Notes: generated from the letters alone by a model not told the origin. 64,000 bases of DNA from Aeromonas lusitana (GCF_002812985.1 NZ_PGCP01000034.1:1-64000), one strand, 5' to 3'. Positions 29,162-41,419 are shown, numbered from the stretch's first letter. Translations and numbers: made by a program.

Positions 29162-29244
29162 TGCGGCCAGAAAGTCCGCTCTCTATATGGAGAGAGCCTT
29201 GCGCACCAAGATCCTTGCACTGGATACGCTTCGTTGCGCAAGAG

Positions 29245-29275
29245 AAACAAAGGCGGCCATTGGCCGCCTTTGTTT
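29245..29275. terminator. Bidirectional terminator
   Basis: A perfect 15-bp inverted repeat (AAACAAAGGCGGCCA and its complement) between the convergent NERD and DUF1615 genes, with T-runs on both strands. Two further inverted repeats lie just before it: GCTCTCT/AGAGAGC near 29175-29195 and TTGCGCA/TGCGCAA near 29200-29242. Confidence 0.85.
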
Positions 29276-29288
29276 TGACCCTAGGTGG

Positions 29289-30452
29289 TCATTGAATGGT
29301 CGCCATCTTGCGCACGCAGGCTTGCTCCCTGTCATCCACCCGCTTGGCGAACCAGGCGGTGGTGAGGTTGCGGGTGATCTTGGGGCTCTTGAGCTGGATG
29401 CCGGGCAGGATGGCGCGAGGCAGACGGCTACCCGCCTTCTGCTCCGCCAGGGTGAAGACCCGGCCATAGAGATCCGTCTTGGCGAACTCGTCGCTATCCC
29501 CCAGTCGCAGACTCTGGCGAATGGCGTTCTGGCTCATGCTGAGGCGGCTCGCGATGCTGTAGACAGCAAGCTCGGTATTGCCAGGCTTGTCTGAGTCGTA
29601 GCGGATGAGATCCCCATCCAGCGCCAGCGTCTTGCCACTCACCCGGCTGACGGCGGCCTGGAAGGCGGCGTTGCGGCTCGCGTACCAGCCGGCGTTGAAG
29701 TCGGCGAAGCGATAGAGGGTGTCCGGGTAGTCGGCGGGATAGCCGAAGATGTGCTTGGTGCCAAACCAGATGCCACCACGGCGACTGAACACCTCGTGAC
29801 GAATGGACTCCTTGACCGGATAGGGGTAGCCGCGGGCGTTGGCCTCGGCGAAGGCGATGCTGACCTGCATGGGGCCACCTGTGTGGACCGGGTTGAGGTT
29901 GCCAAACAGCGTCTTGCCCATGGGCACTGAACCTATCATGTCCTCGAAGATCTCGCTCATCTCCCGCTCGGTGCGAAGCTTGTCGATGCGCTCGGCATAG
30001 GACTTGCCGGTGGGGGACTTGATGCTGAGCGCCGATCGCACCACAAATTCGGGGATGAGCAGCTTGCCGGCCCGCCGGTTGATCTCCTTCCAGGCTATCT
30101 TGCCAAGCCCTGGCACCACGGGATCGGCCTGATAGGTCGCCTCCTGCTCCGCCACCGCCAGCACGCTGCAGACGTTGTGATCGCTTACCCTGATGTCCTG
30201 AGTCGTAAGCGCAGTGACCACGTCGTTGGCCCAGCCCTGTTTATCGGGCACCTGACGGGGCAGGAAGCGCACTATGCGACTCTTCATGTCGGCGGGTTTG
30301 CGCGGCTGCATGGCCTTGGGTTGCTTGGCGATGGCGGCCGCATCTTCGGCCGGGGCTGTGGGTTCGCTGGCGCAACCGGCCAGTACGGCAGCCAGCAACG
30401 GCAGGCTGAGCAGACGCCACACGGAAAAGGGGAGTCGAGAAGAAGGAGTCAT
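29289..30452 (-). CDS. DUF1615 lipoprotein
   Basis: A 387-residue predicted lipoprotein. The signal peptide ends in a lipobox LAGC at about 23-26, with a Ser-Glu-Pro sequence after the Cys that would not retain it in the inner membrane. The body matches DUF1615 by layout, with a lysozyme-like core region (SVLAVAEQEATYQADP..., RHEVFSRRGGIWFGTKHIFGYP, FADFNAGWYASRNAAFQ). The function is not known; the phrase FNAGWYASRNAAFQ recalls muralytic domains. Monocistronic, convergent with the NERD gene. Confidence 0.82.
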   Translation of the reverse strand: MTPSSRLPFSVWRLLSLPLLAAVLAGCASEPTAPAEDAAAIAKQPKAMQPRKPADMKSRIVRFLPRQVPDKQGWANDVVTALTTQDIRVSDHNVCSVLAVAEQEATYQADPVVPGLGKIAWKEINRRAGKLLIPEFVVRSALSIKSPTGKSYAERIDKLRTEREMSEIFEDMIGSVPMGKTLFGNLNPVHTGGPMQVSIAFAEANARGYPYPVKESIRHEVFSRRGGIWFGTKHIFGYPADYPDTLYRFADFNAGWYASRNAAFQAAVSRVSGKTLALDGDLIRYDSDKPGNTELAVYSIASRLSMSQNAIRQSLRLGDSDEFAKTDLYGRVFTLAEQKAGSRLPRAILPGIQLKSPKITRNLTTAWFAKRVDDREQACVRKMATIQ

Positions 30453-30610
30453 GAAGGCTTCCGGTCAAGAGGCAAGGCGCTAGGCGCCGCTCATCCCGAT
30501 TGGCAGACCCCGAACGCAAACAGGGGGCCATTGTAGTCAATTGGACAGGAGATCTGAAGGCGCCATTCGCAAGGGCCTGGGCATGACGACAGACCCTGGC
30601 GGCGCATCCA

Positions 30611-31516
30611 TCAGGCCAGCTCGACCCGATTGCGCCCCCCGTGTTTGGCCCGATAGAGGGCGAGATCGGTGCGCTTCATCAGGGCCTCGACCCCCTCCCC
30701 CCCATGGCAGGTCCCCACCGCAATGCTGACGGTAAAGTTCACCCCGTCCGCCGAGACAAGCCGCTCAGTGGTGAGCCTTATCCGCTCCGCCAGCGCATGG
30801 GCGGCGTCATGCCCCATACCGGGTAGCCAGATGGCAAACTCCTCCCCACCGAGGCGCGCCACCACACCCTCCGGCGGGCAGTGCTGGCGCAGCAGCTCGC
30901 TGAACTCCCGCAGCACGTTGTCACCTATGCCGTGGCCATAGCGATCGTTGATCTGCTTGAAGTGATCGAGATCCAGCAGAAGCAGCGGCGTGCCTTCCCC
31001 GCCATTAGCCTCCAGCACGGAGCGAAACGAGCGGCGATTGGAGAGCCCGGTCAGCTCATCCGACATGGCCAGAGAGGCCAGCCGGGCCTGGGTGTCATAC
31101 ATCTGTTGCACCATCAGCAAGACGCCCCAGGCGGTGGCCAGCATGCCAAGGGAACGCAGGCTGTCTTCCACAGTAGAGAGCCACCAGGGTTGGAAGTAGG
31201 CCTCGTCGATCACGTCTATGCCGCCTGAGATGAGCCAGACGTAGAGCCCCGCCGAGAGATAGAGATAGGCCTTGCGGGAGATCTGGGCGCACTGCACCAC
31301 CCAGAACATGAACATCAGGGTCAGTACATTAATGGCCTCGGCCAGGGCGCCGATGGTGTAGAGGTGATGCTGAGCCAGCGGCTCGAAGGAGAATACATCC
31401 AGCCCGGTCGTCAGCAGCAACAGGCAAGGCAGGCTGGTCAGGGCGGCTCGGCGACCACGGGAGAGGGAGGGAAATCTGGCCGGGTGTATGGATAATCGCA
31501 GGGGAGTCGTTATCAT
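30611..31516 (-). CDS. Membrane diguanylate cyclase (GGDEF)
   Basis: Makes c-di-GMP, a signal that the LapD protein in this window is expected to sense. It has 301 residues: about five TM helices (about 25-135) and a GGDEF domain (about 145-300). The active-site motif is intact as RLGGEEF, and the DELTGLSNRR start motif and LLDLDHFKQINDRYGHG metal/substrate region are present. No inhibitory RxxD is evident 5 residues before the motif (the preceding segment reads EGVVARLGGEEF). It lies downstream of leuA behind a strong terminator. Confidence 0.9.
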   Translation of the reverse strand: MITTPLRLSIHPARFPSLSRGRRAALTSLPCLLLLTTGLDVFSFEPLAQHHLYTIGALAEAINVLTLMFMFWVVQCAQISRKAYLYLSAGLYVWLISGGIDVIDEAYFQPWWLSTVEDSLRSLGMLATAWGVLLMVQQMYDTQARLASLAMSDELTGLSNRRSFRSVLEANGGEGTPLLLLDLDHFKQINDRYGHGIGDNVLREFSELLRQHCPPEGVVARLGGEEFAIWLPGMGHDAAHALAERIRLTTERLVSADGVNFTVSIAVGTCHGGEGVEALMKRTDLALYRAKHGGRNRVELA

Positions 31517-31644
31517 TTTTCTGGCTCCAAAACATCGTTATCTCAGTCTCGGCTGGGCGAGTGCAGCCACCAAACCGCTCCGCGGTTTTGGCGTCACTCA
31601 GGTCGCACAGCATTCGTATTGTGAGCCGATATTTCCATAAAAAA

Positions 31645-31674
31645 CAATCCCCTCACCATGAAGTGAGGGGATTG
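31645..31674 (-). terminator. Terminator after leuA
   Basis: A 12-bp perfect inverted repeat (CAATCCCCTCAC/GTGAGGGGATTG) is followed on the minus strand by TTTTTT. It separates leuA from the diguanylate cyclase gene. Confidence 0.9.
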
Positions 31675-31762
31675 TCTGCTGATCATGACCCACCGGATAG
31701 CCGCATCCTCGGCCAGGGGGTCCATACCCATACGGAAATTAATTCCCGTATCAGGCGTTCAT

Positions 31763-33421
31763 TTATGCACTCTGGCGCAGGGCCTGCACCTGGGCGGCAC
31801 CATTGATCACCGCCTGCAAGGAGGCATTGACCACATCGCGGCCGATGGCGACCCCGCACTGACGCTGGCCATCGACGCTCAGCAGCACATAGGCGGCGGC
31901 GCGCGACTCCGTGCCCGCGCTCAGGGCATGCTCGGAGTAGTCGAGCACATCTATATGCATCCCGGTCTGGCGCTCCCAGCCGTTGACCAGCGCCGTGATG
32001 GCGCCCTCCCCCTCACCGCACAGTTGCAACGAACCATCCGGGGTCTGCAGCTCGAGGCGCAGGTTTTCCTGACTGTCGTGGCCGAGCTGGAAACGGCCGA
32101 CCCGATAGCCATGCACGGGCTCCAGATAGTGCTGCTCGAACAGGGTGCGGATCTGCTCCGGGCTGATCTCGCTGCTGCTCGCCTCGGCTTGCGCCTGTAC
32201 CCGGCGGCTGAAGTCGATTTGCAGCCAACGCGGCAGTTGCAGGCCGAGGTCGCGCTCCAGCAGATAGGTGACCCCACCCTTGCCGGACTGGCTGTTGATG
32301 CGGATCACCGCCTCGTAGCTGCGACCGAGATCGGCGGGATCGATGGGCAGGTAGGCCACATCCCAATAGGCATCGGGCTTGGGCGCCGCCAGGGACTTGC
32401 GGATCGCGTCCTGGTGGCTGCCGGAAAACGCCGTGTAGACCAGCTCGCCGGCATAGGGGTGGCGTGGGTGCAGCGCAATCTGGGTGCAGGCCCCCACGGT
32501 AGCGACGATGGCGTCCATGTCGGAGAGGTCCAGCTCAGGGTCTATGCCCTGGCTGTAGAGGTTCATGGCCATGGTGACTATATCCATGTTGCCGGTGCGC
32601 TCGCCGTTGCCAAGCAGGGTGCCCTCGATGCGATCCGCCCCCGCCAGCACCGCCAGCTCGGCGGCAGCCACCCCGCAGCCTCGATCGTTGTGGGTATGGA
32701 TGGAGATGCTCACCTCGGGGCGCGCCTTGAGGTGGCGGCAGAACCACTCCACCTGATCCGCAAACACGTTGGGGGTGCTCACCTCCACCGTGGCCGGCAG
32801 GTTCAGGATCATGGGGCGGGCGGCACTGCGCCACTCGTCTATCACGGCGTCACACACCTCCACCGCGAACTCCACCTCTGTGCTGCTAAAACTCTCGGGG
32901 GAGTACTGGAAACTCCACTCGGTACCCGGGTTCTTTGCCGCATATTCGCGCACCCAGCGGGCCCCCTGCATGGCGATGGCCTTGACCCCTTCGCGGCCTG
33001 AATTGAACACATAGTTGCGCTGGGTCGGGTTGACCGAGTTGTAGACGTGGACGATGGCGCGCTTGGCCCCCTTGAGGGACTCGAAGGTGTGCACGATGAG
33101 ATCTTCCCGGGCCTGCACCAACACCTGGATGGTGACGTCATCCGGGATGAGATTGCGTTCGATGAGCTCGCGTACGAAGTCGAAATCCGGCTGGGAGGCG
33201 GCCGGGAAGCCCACCTCAATGTGCTTGAAGCCGATGTGCACCATCAGCGCCCACATTTGCAGCTTCTGGGCCACCGTCATGGGCTCGACTAGCGCCTGAT
33301 TGCCGTCACGCAGATCCACGGCACACCAGAGGGGCGCTTGCGTCATGACCCGGTTCGGCCATTGGCGATCCGTCATGGCTATGGTGGGGGCTGGGCGGTA
33401 TTTGCGGTGATCGAAGCTCAT
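31763..33421 (-). CDS. leuA: 2-isopropylmalate synthase (long LeuA form)
   Basis: First committed step of leucine synthesis: acetyl-CoA plus 2-ketoisovalerate gives 2-isopropylmalate. It has 552 residues from the chosen start. A HMGL-like TIM barrel carries the motif LRDGNQALVEPM at about 36-47 (the family usually has LRDGNQ) and metal-site HTHNDRGCGVAAAE. A C-terminal leucine-binding regulatory domain follows. The ATG at 33421 follows AAGGGA; the open frame to 33811 is not homologous to the family. It resembles the actinobacterial-type LeuA of about 550-600 residues. No leuBCD is nearby. Confidence 0.93.
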   Translation of the reverse strand: MSFDHRKYRPAPTIAMTDRQWPNRVMTQAPLWCAVDLRDGNQALVEPMTVAQKLQMWALMVHIGFKHIEVGFPAASQPDFDFVRELIERNLIPDDVTIQVLVQAREDLIVHTFESLKGAKRAIVHVYNSVNPTQRNYVFNSGREGVKAIAMQGARWVREYAAKNPGTEWSFQYSPESFSSTEVEFAVEVCDAVIDEWRSAARPMILNLPATVEVSTPNVFADQVEWFCRHLKARPEVSISIHTHNDRGCGVAAAELAVLAGADRIEGTLLGNGERTGNMDIVTMAMNLYSQGIDPELDLSDMDAIVATVGACTQIALHPRHPYAGELVYTAFSGSHQDAIRKSLAAPKPDAYWDVAYLPIDPADLGRSYEAVIRINSQSGKGGVTYLLERDLGLQLPRWLQIDFSRRVQAQAEASSSEISPEQIRTLFEQHYLEPVHGYRVGRFQLGHDSQENLRLELQTPDGSLQLCGEGEGAITALVNGWERQTGMHIDVLDYSEHALSAGTESRAAAYVLLSVDGQRQCGVAIGRDVVNASLQAVINGAAQVQALRQSA

Positions 33422-33824
33422 ATTCAGTTCCCTTGGCAGATCTCGGTGGTGCGCAAACGGCAATCGGCTGGGGATGAGCGGGAAGCGGGCTGGCGCGATA
33501 ACGCTGGCCCTGACGGCTGGTGCGGCGGTAACCCCACAACCGGTTTCCTGTGGCCCCTTTCGGTGGAAGGAGCCGGCCTGCGCCGCCGGATAGGCAGCTG
33601 GCCCTGACTCATCACACGCAGACACGCCTGTGTGATGACGAAAACCAGTATAGAGGGACACTTGGGGCGAGTGATTGCTAAGATTGCGAGATAACATCGA
33701 ATGCCTGCAACAACTATTCATTAAACAATTACATATTGGTTTATTTAACCCATTCAGGGCGACTATCCGTTTTAACTGCTCACCCCAGCATCCAGGATGC
33801 AAGCCCGTCATGACCGCAAAAATA
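33422..33824. other. leuA upstream region with an inverted repeat
   Basis: About 400 bases upstream of leuA on the minus strand. An inverted repeat, CATCACAC (33610-33617) and GTGTGATG (33630-33637), could be an operator or leader hairpin. I looked for a leucine-rich leader peptide as in classic leu attenuation and did not find one. The stretch at 33640-33780 is AT-rich and may hold the promoter. Confidence 0.4.
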
Positions 33825-33852
33825 AAAACCCCGCCATGGCTGGCGGGGTTTT
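33825..33852 (-). terminator. Terminator after carB
   Basis: An AAAACCCCGCCA/TGGCGGGGTTTT hairpin is followed on the minus strand by T-rich sequence. It lies 45 bases past the carB stop. Confidence 0.9.
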
Positions 33853-33897
33853 GGATGGTTTGCGTGGCGGGCCATAGCCCATTCCTTATCGCGCGCC

Positions 33898-36800
33898 TTA
33901 GCGGTTTTTCACCTTCTGGTGCAGCTCCTGCACCGAGTTCACGTTGGCGGTGGCATCGACGCTGATGGCCATGCAGGTGGCGAAGGCCGCGTGCAGCGTG
34001 GTGGTATATGCCACCTTGTGCTGCAGGGCGCCGCGGCGCAGCTGCTTGGAGTCCTGGATGGCCTGACGACCCTCGGCGGTGTTGACGATATAGGTGTACT
34101 CGCCATTCTTGATGCGATCCAGAATGTGCGGGCGCCCCTCATGCACCTTGTTCACCAGACGCGGGTTGATACTCGCCTCCCCCAGGGTCACGGCGGTGCC
34201 GTGCGTGGCGTCGAGCTCATAGCCCAGCTCCAGCAGCTTGGCGGCCAGGTTCACCACGCGTTCCTTGTCACCGTGGCGAACTGAGAGCAGGGCGCGACCT
34301 TCGCTCGGTACCTGATGGCCGGCACCCAGCTGGGCCTTGGCATAGGCCTCGGCGAAGCTGCTGCCCACCCCCATCACCTCGCCGGTGGAGCGCATCTCTG
34401 GCCCCAGCAGCGGATCCACACCCGGGAACTTGGCAAATGGCAGTACCACTTCCTTCACCGAGTAGTAAGGCGGGATGATTTCAGAGGTGAAGCCCTGTTC
34501 TTTCAGGCTCTGACCCGCCATCACGCGGGCGGCAATCTTGGCCAGAGGCGCGCCGGTCGCCTTGGAGACGAAGGGCACGGTACGGGCGGCACGGGGATTC
34601 ACCTCGATGAGGTAGATCTCGTTGTCCTTGACCGCGAATTGCACGTTCATCAGGCCGACCACGCCGAGCTCCAAGGCCAACTTGCGCACCTGCTCGCGCA
34701 TCTCGTCCTGAATGGCCTTGGACAGGGTGTAGGGCGGCAGGGAGCAGGCGGAGTCACCGGAGTGGATACCGGCCTGCTCGATGTGCTCCATGATGCCGCC
34801 GATGACCACGTCCACACCGTCGCAGATGGCGTCCACGTCCACCTCGGTGGCGTCGTCCAGGAAGCGGTCAAGCAGTACCGGCGATTCGTTGGAGACGCTT
34901 ACGGCCTCCGCGAAGTAGCGGCGCAGGTCCTGCTCGTCATAGACGATTTCCATGGCGCGACCACCCAGCACGTAGGAGGGGCGAACCACCAGCGGGTAGG
35001 TGATGCGCTCGGCGGTCAAGATCGCCTGCTCCAGCGCGGTGACTGTGCCGTTCTCCGGCTGTTTGAGCGCGAGGCGCTCGACCGCAGACTGGAAGCGCTC
35101 GCGGTCTTCGGCGCGGTCGATGGCGTCCGGGCTGGTGCCGATGACAGGCACACCGTTCGCTTCCAGGGCACGGGCCAGTTTCAGCGGAGTCTGGCCGCCG
35201 TACTGGACGATGACGCCCTTGGGGTTTTCGACCCGCACGATTTCCAGCACGTCTTCCAGGGTGACCGGCTCGAAGTAGAGGCGGTCGGAGGTGTCGTAAT
35301 CGGTGGAGACGGTTTCCGGGTTGCAGTTGACCATGATGGTCTCGTAACCGTCTTCGCGCAGGGCCAAGGCCGCGTGCACACAGCAGTAGTCGAACTCGAT
35401 ACCCTGACCGATGCGGTTCGGGCCGCCACCGATGATCATGATCTTGTCGCGGTTGCTCGGGGCCGCCTCGCACTCCTCGTCATAGCTCGAGTACATGTAG
35501 GCGGTATTAGTGGCGAACTCGGCGGCGCAGGTATCGACCCGCTTGTAGACCGGGAAGATGTTGTGGCGGGCACGCAGCTTGCGCACCTCGCCCTCGGCCA
35601 CGCCGAGGATCTTGGCCAGGCGCGCATCGGCGAAGCCCTTGCGCTTGAGGGCGCGCAGGAAGTCGGCGTCCAGGCCGGCCATGCCGCGCTCTTTCACCTG
35701 CTCTTCGAGTTTCACCAGATCTTCGATCTGCACCAGGAACCAGGGGTCAATCTTGGTCAGCTTGAACACGCCTTCCATGGAGAGACCGGCGCGGAACGCA
35801 TCGGCGATGTACCAGATCCGGTCACAGCCCGCGTCCTGCAGCTCGTGACGGATGCGGGTCAGGGAGTCGGGAGCATTCAAGTCCACCATGGGGTCGAAGC
35901 CGGTCTTGCCGGTCTCGAGGCTGCGCAGGGCTTTGTGCAGGGACTCCTGGAAGTTGCGGCCGATGGCCATCACTTCACCGACAGACTTCATCTGGGTCGT
36001 CAGACGGTCGTTGGCACCGGCAAACTTCTCGAAGTTGAAGCGCGGCACCTTGGTGACCACGTAGTCGATGGCCGGCTCGAAGGAGGCCGGAGTGCGACCG
36101 CCAGTGATGTCGTTCATCAGCTCGTCCAGGGTGTAACCGATGGCGAGCTTGGCGGCGATCTTGGCGATGGGGAAGCCGGTCGCCTTGGAGGCGAGCGCGG
36201 AGGAGCGGGAGACCCGCGGGTTCATCTCTATGATGACCATGCGGCCATCTTTCGGGTTGATACCGAACTGGACGTTGGAGCCGCCGGTCTCGACGCCGAT
36301 CTCGCGCAGCACCGCCATGGAGGCGTTGCGCATCAGCTGGTACTCCTTGTCGGTCAGCGTCTGGGCTGGCGCGACCGTGATGGAGTCACCTGTGTGGATA
36401 CCCATGGGGTCGAAGTTTTCGATGGCGCAGACGATGATGCAGTTGTCGTTGCGATCCCGTACCACCTCCATCTCGTACTCTTTCCAGCCGATCAGCGACT
36501 CATCGATGAGCAGCTCCTTGGTCGGCGAGAGATCCAGGCCCCGTTCGCAGATCTCGACGAACTCTTCCGGGTTGTAGGCGATGCCGCCACCCGAGCCACC
36601 CATGGTAAAGGAGGGGCGGATGATGCAGGGGAAGCCCACCATCTGTTGCACGCCCCAGGCCTCTTCCATGTTGTGGGCGATGCCGGCGCGCGGGCACTCC
36701 AGGCCAATGCTCTTCATAGCGATGTCGAAGCGGCGACGATCCTCGGCCTTGTCGATAGCATCCGCGGTGGCGCCAATCATCTCGACGCCGAATTCCGCCA

Positions 36801-37122
36801 GCACCCCGTGCTTTTCCAGATCCAGGGCGCAGTTGAGCGCGGTCTGGCCACCCATGGTGGGCAGCACGGCGTCCGGGCGCTCTTTCTTGATGATCTCGCG
36901 TACCACTTCCCAAGTGATGGGCTCTATGTAGGTCGCATCGGCCATCTCGGGGTCGGTCATGATGGTGGCCGGGTTGGAGTTCACCAGAATGACGCGGTAG
37001 CCCTCCTCGCGCAGGGCCTTGCAGGCCTGGGCGCCGGAGTAGTCAAATTCGCAGGCCTGCCCGATGACGATGGGGCCGGCGCCGAGGATCAGGATGCTCT
37101 GTAGGTCGTTACGTTTTGGCAT
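33898..37122 (-). CDS. carB: Carbamoyl phosphate synthase large subunit
   Basis: Makes carbamoyl phosphate for arginine and pyrimidine synthesis from bicarbonate, ammonia (delivered by CarA) and two ATP. It has 1074 residues with the two homologous ATP-grasp halves (about 1-400 and 555-930), an oligomerisation domain, and a C-terminal MGS-like allosteric domain. Visible signatures are [22 protein letters not shown] at the N-terminus, [17 protein letters not shown], and [15 protein letters not shown] at the second half. It is 16 bases downstream of carA. Confidence 0.98.
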   Translation of the reverse strand: MPKRNDLQSILILGAGPIVIGQACEFDYSGAQACKALREEGYRVILVNSNPATIMTDPEMADATYIEPITWEVVREIIKKERPDAVLPTMGGQTALNCALDLEKHGVLAEFGVEMIGATADAIDKAEDRRRFDIAMKSIGLECPRAGIAHNMEEAWGVQQMVGFPCIIRPSFTMGGSGGGIAYNPEEFVEICERGLDLSPTKELLIDESLIGWKEYEMEVVRDRNDNCIIVCAIENFDPMGIHTGDSITVAPAQTLTDKEYQLMRNASMAVLREIGVETGGSNVQFGINPKDGRMVIIEMNPRVSRSSALASKATGFPIAKIAAKLAIGYTLDELMNDITGGRTPASFEPAIDYVVTKVPRFNFEKFAGANDRLTTQMKSVGEVMAIGRNFQESLHKALRSLETGKTGFDPMVDLNAPDSLTRIRHELQDAGCDRIWYIADAFRAGLSMEGVFKLTKIDPWFLVQIEDLVKLEEQVKERGMAGLDADFLRALKRKGFADARLAKILGVAEGEVRKLRARHNIFPVYKRVDTCAAEFATNTAYMYSSYDEECEAAPSNRDKIMIIGGGPNRIGQGIEFDYCCVHAALALREDGYETIMVNCNPETVSTDYDTSDRLYFEPVTLEDVLEIVRVENPKGVIVQYGGQTPLKLARALEANGVPVIGTSPDAIDRAEDRERFQSAVERLALKQPENGTVTALEQAILTAERITYPLVVRPSYVLGGRAMEIVYDEQDLRRYFAEAVSVSNESPVLLDRFLDDATEVDVDAICDGVDVVIGGIMEHIEQAGIHSGDSACSLPPYTLSKAIQDEMREQVRKLALELGVVGLMNVQFAVKDNEIYLIEVNPRAARTVPFVSKATGAPLAKIAARVMAGQSLKEQGFTSEIIPPYYSVKEVVLPFAKFPGVDPLLGPEMRSTGEVMGVGSSFAEAYAKAQLGAGHQVPSEGRALLSVRHGDKERVVNLAAKLLELGYELDATHGTAVTLGEASINPRLVNKVHEGRPHILDRIKNGEYTYIVNTAEGRQAIQDSKQLRRGALQHKVAYTTTLHAAFATCMAISVDATANVNSVQELHQKVKNR

Positions 37123-37138
37123 GGCTTCTCTTTTCCTC

Positions 37139-38275
37139 TTAAGCGCGATACTGCTTGATCAATTCAATAAAGTGGTCGAACAGACCGGCACAATCGTGGG
37201 GGCCCGGGCTCGCCTCAGGGTGACCCTGGAAGCTGAAGGCCGGACGGTCGGTGCGATGTATGCCTTGCAGGGAGCCGTCGAACAGGGAGACGTGGGTGGC
37301 ACGCAGGCAATCCGGTAGGCTCTCTTCGTCCACCGCGAAACCGTGGTTCTGGGCGGTGATCATGACGGTGTTGTCATCCAGGCTCTTCACCGGGTGGTTG
37401 GCACCGTGGTGACCGAACTTCATCTTCAGGGTCTTGGCGCCGGAGGCGAGCCCCAGCAGCTGGTGACCGAGGCAGATACCGAACACAGGGGTGTTGGTAT
37501 TGAGAAAGGCCTTGATGGCATCGATGGCGTAGTCGCAAGGCTCGGGGTCGCCGGGGCCGTTGGAGAGGAAGATGCCATCGGGGTTCAGCGCCAGCACCTC
37601 GGCGGCCGGGGTCTTGGCCGGCACCACTGTCAGGCGGCAGCCACGGTCCACCAGCATGCGCAAGATGTTGCGCTTGACGCCAAAGTCGTAGGCCACCACG
37701 TGGTATTTGAGCTCATCGGCGGCCGGGGTGACATGGCCCTTGCCGAGTTGCCAGCTCCCTTCGGTCCAGTTGTAAGACTCGGAAACGGTCACTTCTTTCG
37801 CCAGGTCCATCCCCTTGAGACCGGGGAAGGCGCGCGCCTGCTGGAGGGCGTACGCCTCATCGACCTGCTTGCCCGCCAGGATGCAGCCGGCCTGGGCGCC
37901 TTTCTCGCGCAGGATGCGGGTCAGTTTGCGGGTGTCGATGTCGGCGATGCCAACGATGTTGTGGGACTTGAGGTAATCGGAGAGGGATTGCTGATTGCGG
38001 AAATTGGAGGCAAGTATCGGAAGGTCCCGGATGATCAATCCCTGAGCGTGGATTTGACTGGACTCTTCATCTTCGCTGTTGGTGCCGGTGTTGCCTATAT
38101 GGGGGTAAGTGAGGGTGACTATCTGACGGGAATAAGAGGGATCGGTGAGGATTTCCTGATAGCCCGTCATCGACGTATTGAAAACCACTTCACCAACGGA
38201 ACATCCCTCGGCGCCTATCGACACGCCTTTGAACACAGTTCCATCTTCCAGCACTAGCAATGCAGTGTGATTCAA
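37139..38275 (-). CDS. carA: Carbamoyl phosphate synthase small subunit
   Basis: Glutaminase subunit that releases ammonia for CarB. It has 378 residues: an N-terminal CPSase domain (about 1-150) and a class I amidotransferase domain with the nucleophile Cys in [13 protein letters not shown] (about 270) and the Gly-rich [11 protein letters not shown] upstream. The His-Glu dyad lies in [13 protein letters not shown] near the C-terminus. First gene of carAB. An ArgR-type box lies about 160 bases upstream. Confidence 0.97.
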   Translation of the reverse strand: MNHTALLVLEDGTVFKGVSIGAEGCSVGEVVFNTSMTGYQEILTDPSYSRQIVTLTYPHIGNTGTNSEDEESSQIHAQGLIIRDLPILASNFRNQQSLSDYLKSHNIVGIADIDTRKLTRILREKGAQAGCILAGKQVDEAYALQQARAFPGLKGMDLAKEVTVSESYNWTEGSWQLGKGHVTPAADELKYHVVAYDFGVKRNILRMLVDRGCRLTVVPAKTPAAEVLALNPDGIFLSNGPGDPEPCDYAIDAIKAFLNTNTPVFGICLGHQLLGLASGAKTLKMKFGHHGANHPVKSLDDNTVMITAQNHGFAVDEESLPDCLRATHVSLFDGSLQGIHRTDRPAFSFQGHPEASPGPHDCAGLFDHFIELIKQYRA

Positions 38276-38872
38276 GACAACCTCCAGTTATTTAGCTTTA
38301 AATTCAGCAATTTACCTGGGTGTTGCGGGTCCGGACGCTGTTTGAAACAGGGCTCAAACCCGGCAGATTTCTGGCAAATTGGGCGCATTCTACTTAAAAA
38401 CGATCGCATTTCAACGTCTTTTCTCGTTTTAAATGCATCTAAATTCAATAGAAAAGCAACATTACCCATTATCTATGCACTAACCAGCTTTGCAACCCCC
38501 TGCCGCAAAAGAAAAGCCAAAAGCCACCACCCCAGGACTTCAAGGTGCCACTAAAAGTGCAGAAACCTATTTTTATATCAACAAAAACATAAACTTAAAA
38601 ATTTAAAATAAAAACAATATGGATGGATAGGCGCTTAAACAGCACAGATAAATGAACGCAATGGGTGGAAAACGTTTTTCTTGTTTTGCATTTTTAGTCT
38701 TTTTTATGGTGTGTGAAAAATGCGTTAAACGGGGTCTCTGAAGGCCATTCTCGTTACCCCTTGCTGACATTTTTGCAATGAAGGGACGGATGGAATGAGG
38801 AAGTGTGATGATTTAGGTCAGTTCGAGAGGAAAGCGATGGTAAAGCCAGATTTTTACAATAAGAGATAAAAA
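38276..38872. other. carA upstream region (AT-rich, no gene)
   Basis: About 600 bases with no credible gene. It contains the carAB promoter region (38380-38480) and a very AT-rich run at 38550-38700 that could carry UP elements or be curved DNA. Tandem promoters under arginine and pyrimidine control are usual for carAB; only an ArgR-type box could be recognised here. Confidence 0.45.
38432..38449. promoter_or_regulatory. Candidate ArgR box upstream of carAB
   Basis: The 18 bases AATGCATCTAAATTCAAT match the ARG-box core TGAAT-N4-ATTCA at 9 of 10 fixed positions. It lies about 160 bases upstream of carA, where arginine repression is expected. A second box at the usual 3-bp spacing is poor on either side. 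Confidence 0.5.
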
Positions 38873-38890
38873 ACCCCGGCGAACCGGGGT
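38873..38890 (-). terminator. Terminator after dapB
   Basis: An ACCCCGG/CCGGGGT hairpin with a 4-base loop is followed on the minus strand by TTTTTT. It lies about 50 bases past the dapB stop. Confidence 0.9.
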
Positions 38891-38937
38891 CTGCTAACCA
38901 GAGGGAGGGCCAGCCAGCCGCTCCCGTCGATGGCGGC

Positions 38938-40072
<1,135 letters not shown>

Positions 40073-41419
40073 ATGATCCAGACCCAACCCAGTGCCAGAG
40101 CTCTGCTGCCCCTACTGGTCTTTCTTGCTCTCTTCATCGGTACCGGTACCTGGCTGACCCTGCAGGGGGTCGAGTTCGCCTTCTATCAGTTGCCCGCCCC
40201 CGTCGCCGCCCTGCCCGCCGTCATGCTGGCGCTGATGCTCGGCAAAGAAGGCTTCAACCAGAATCTCGAGACCTTCTTCAAGGGGGTCGGTGACAGCAAC
40301 ATCATGGCGATGTGCCTCATTTATCTGCTGGCGGGCGCCTTCGCCACCGTGGCCAAGGCCACCGGCGGGGTAGATGCCACTGTGGCATTGGGGCTCTCCC
40401 TCATCCCCGGCTGGTTCCTGCTGCCGGGTCTGTTCCTCATCTCTGCCTTCATTGCCACCGCCATGGGCACCTCCATGGGCACCATAGGCGCCATCGCCCC
40501 GGTGGCGCTGGGCGTCGCCGAGGTGACCGGCATCAACCCTGTGCTGATGGCGGGCACCATACTCTCTGGCGCCATGTTCGGGGACAACCTCTCCATCATC
40601 TCGGATACCACGATCGCCGCCACCCGCAGCCAGGGCTGCGAGATGAAGGACAAGTTTCGCGAGAACGTCAAGATTGCCGCCCCCGCCGCCGTGCTGGTGA
40701 TCCTGCTCTATTTGCTGCTGGGCTCCACCGGCGATGCCCCCGCCTCCACCGCCAGTGCGGACCTGCTCAAGGTGATGCCTTATGTGTTGATCCTGGTGCT
40801 GGCGCTGGTGGGCATGAACGTGTTCGTGGTGCTGGGGATTGGCATCCTGGCCGCCGGTGGCGTGGGACTGATGAATGGCTACCCGATCGGCCAGTTCAGC
40901 AAGGATATCTATCAGGGCTTCACCAGCATGCAGGAGATCTTCCTGCTCTCCATGCTGATCGGCGGCCTCGGCGCCCTGATGGAACGCCAGGGAGGCCTTG
41001 CCTGGATCAGTGCCCGCATCGCGGCCCTGATCGCCCGCTTCACCCGTGCCCACGACGGTGAGCAGAACGAGAAGGCGGCCGAGCTCGGCATCGCCGGCGT
41101 GGTGGGGCTCACCAACCTCTGCACCGCCAACAACACGGTCGCCATCATAGTGGCGAGCAAGGTGGCGCGGGATCTGGCAGAGCAGCACGGGGTCACCCCG
41201 CGCCGCGCCGCCTCCATGCTGGATATCTTCTCCTGCGTGGTGCAGGGGCTCATTCCCTGGGGCGCCCAGGCGCTGCTGCTCGGCTCCATCTTCGCGCTGT
41301 CGCCGCTGGCGGTGGTGAGCATGAGCTTCTATCCCATGGCGCTGGCGCTGGCTGCCATAGTTGCAGTGTTTATAAAGCATCAGACGAGAAACGCCGCCGA
41401 GCGGCGCCAAGCCGCCTGA
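40073..41419 (+). CDS. NhaC-family Na+/H+ antiporter or amino acid transporter
   Basis: A 448-residue inner-membrane protein with about eleven TM segments. It belongs to the NhaC superfamily: conserved features include SAFIATAMGTSMGTIGAIAPV, ILSGAMFGDNLSIISDTTIAATRSQGCE (acidic pore region) and the later ANNTVAIIVASKVARDL. Family members exchange Na+ with H+ or carry amino acids such as lysine or methionine. The dapB neighbour hints at lysine, but this is weak. GAGG lies 5 bases before the ATG; the longer frame from 39953 has no such site. Confidence 0.85.
   Translation: MIQTQPSARALLPLLVFLALFIGTGTWLTLQGVEFAFYQLPAPVAALPAVMLALMLGKEGFNQNLETFFKGVGDSNIMAMCLIYLLAGAFATVAKATGGVDATVALGLSLIPGWFLLPGLFLISAFIATAMGTSMGTIGAIAPVALGVAEVTGINPVLMAGTILSGAMFGDNLSIISDTTIAATRSQGCEMKDKFRENVKIAAPAAVLVILLYLLLGSTGDAPASTASADLLKVMPYVLILVLALVGMNVFVVLGIGILAAGGVGLMNGYPIGQFSKDIYQGFTSMQEIFLLSMLIGGLGALMERQGGLAWISARIAALIARFTRAHDGEQNEKAAELGIAGVVGLTNLCTANNTVAIIVASKVARDLAEQHGVTPRRAASMLDIFSCVVQGLIPWGAQALLLGSIFALSPLAVVSMSFYPMALALAAIVAVFIKHQTRNAAERRQAA

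Noticed and set aside
33422..33660. Leucine attenuation leader before leuA
   Set aside because: No short frame with a run of Leu codons and no terminator/antiterminator pair was visible.
34315..37104. 929-residue plus-strand frame opposite carB
   Set aside because: Mirror frame of a well-recognised gene; composition is rich in Gly, His and Val with no domains.
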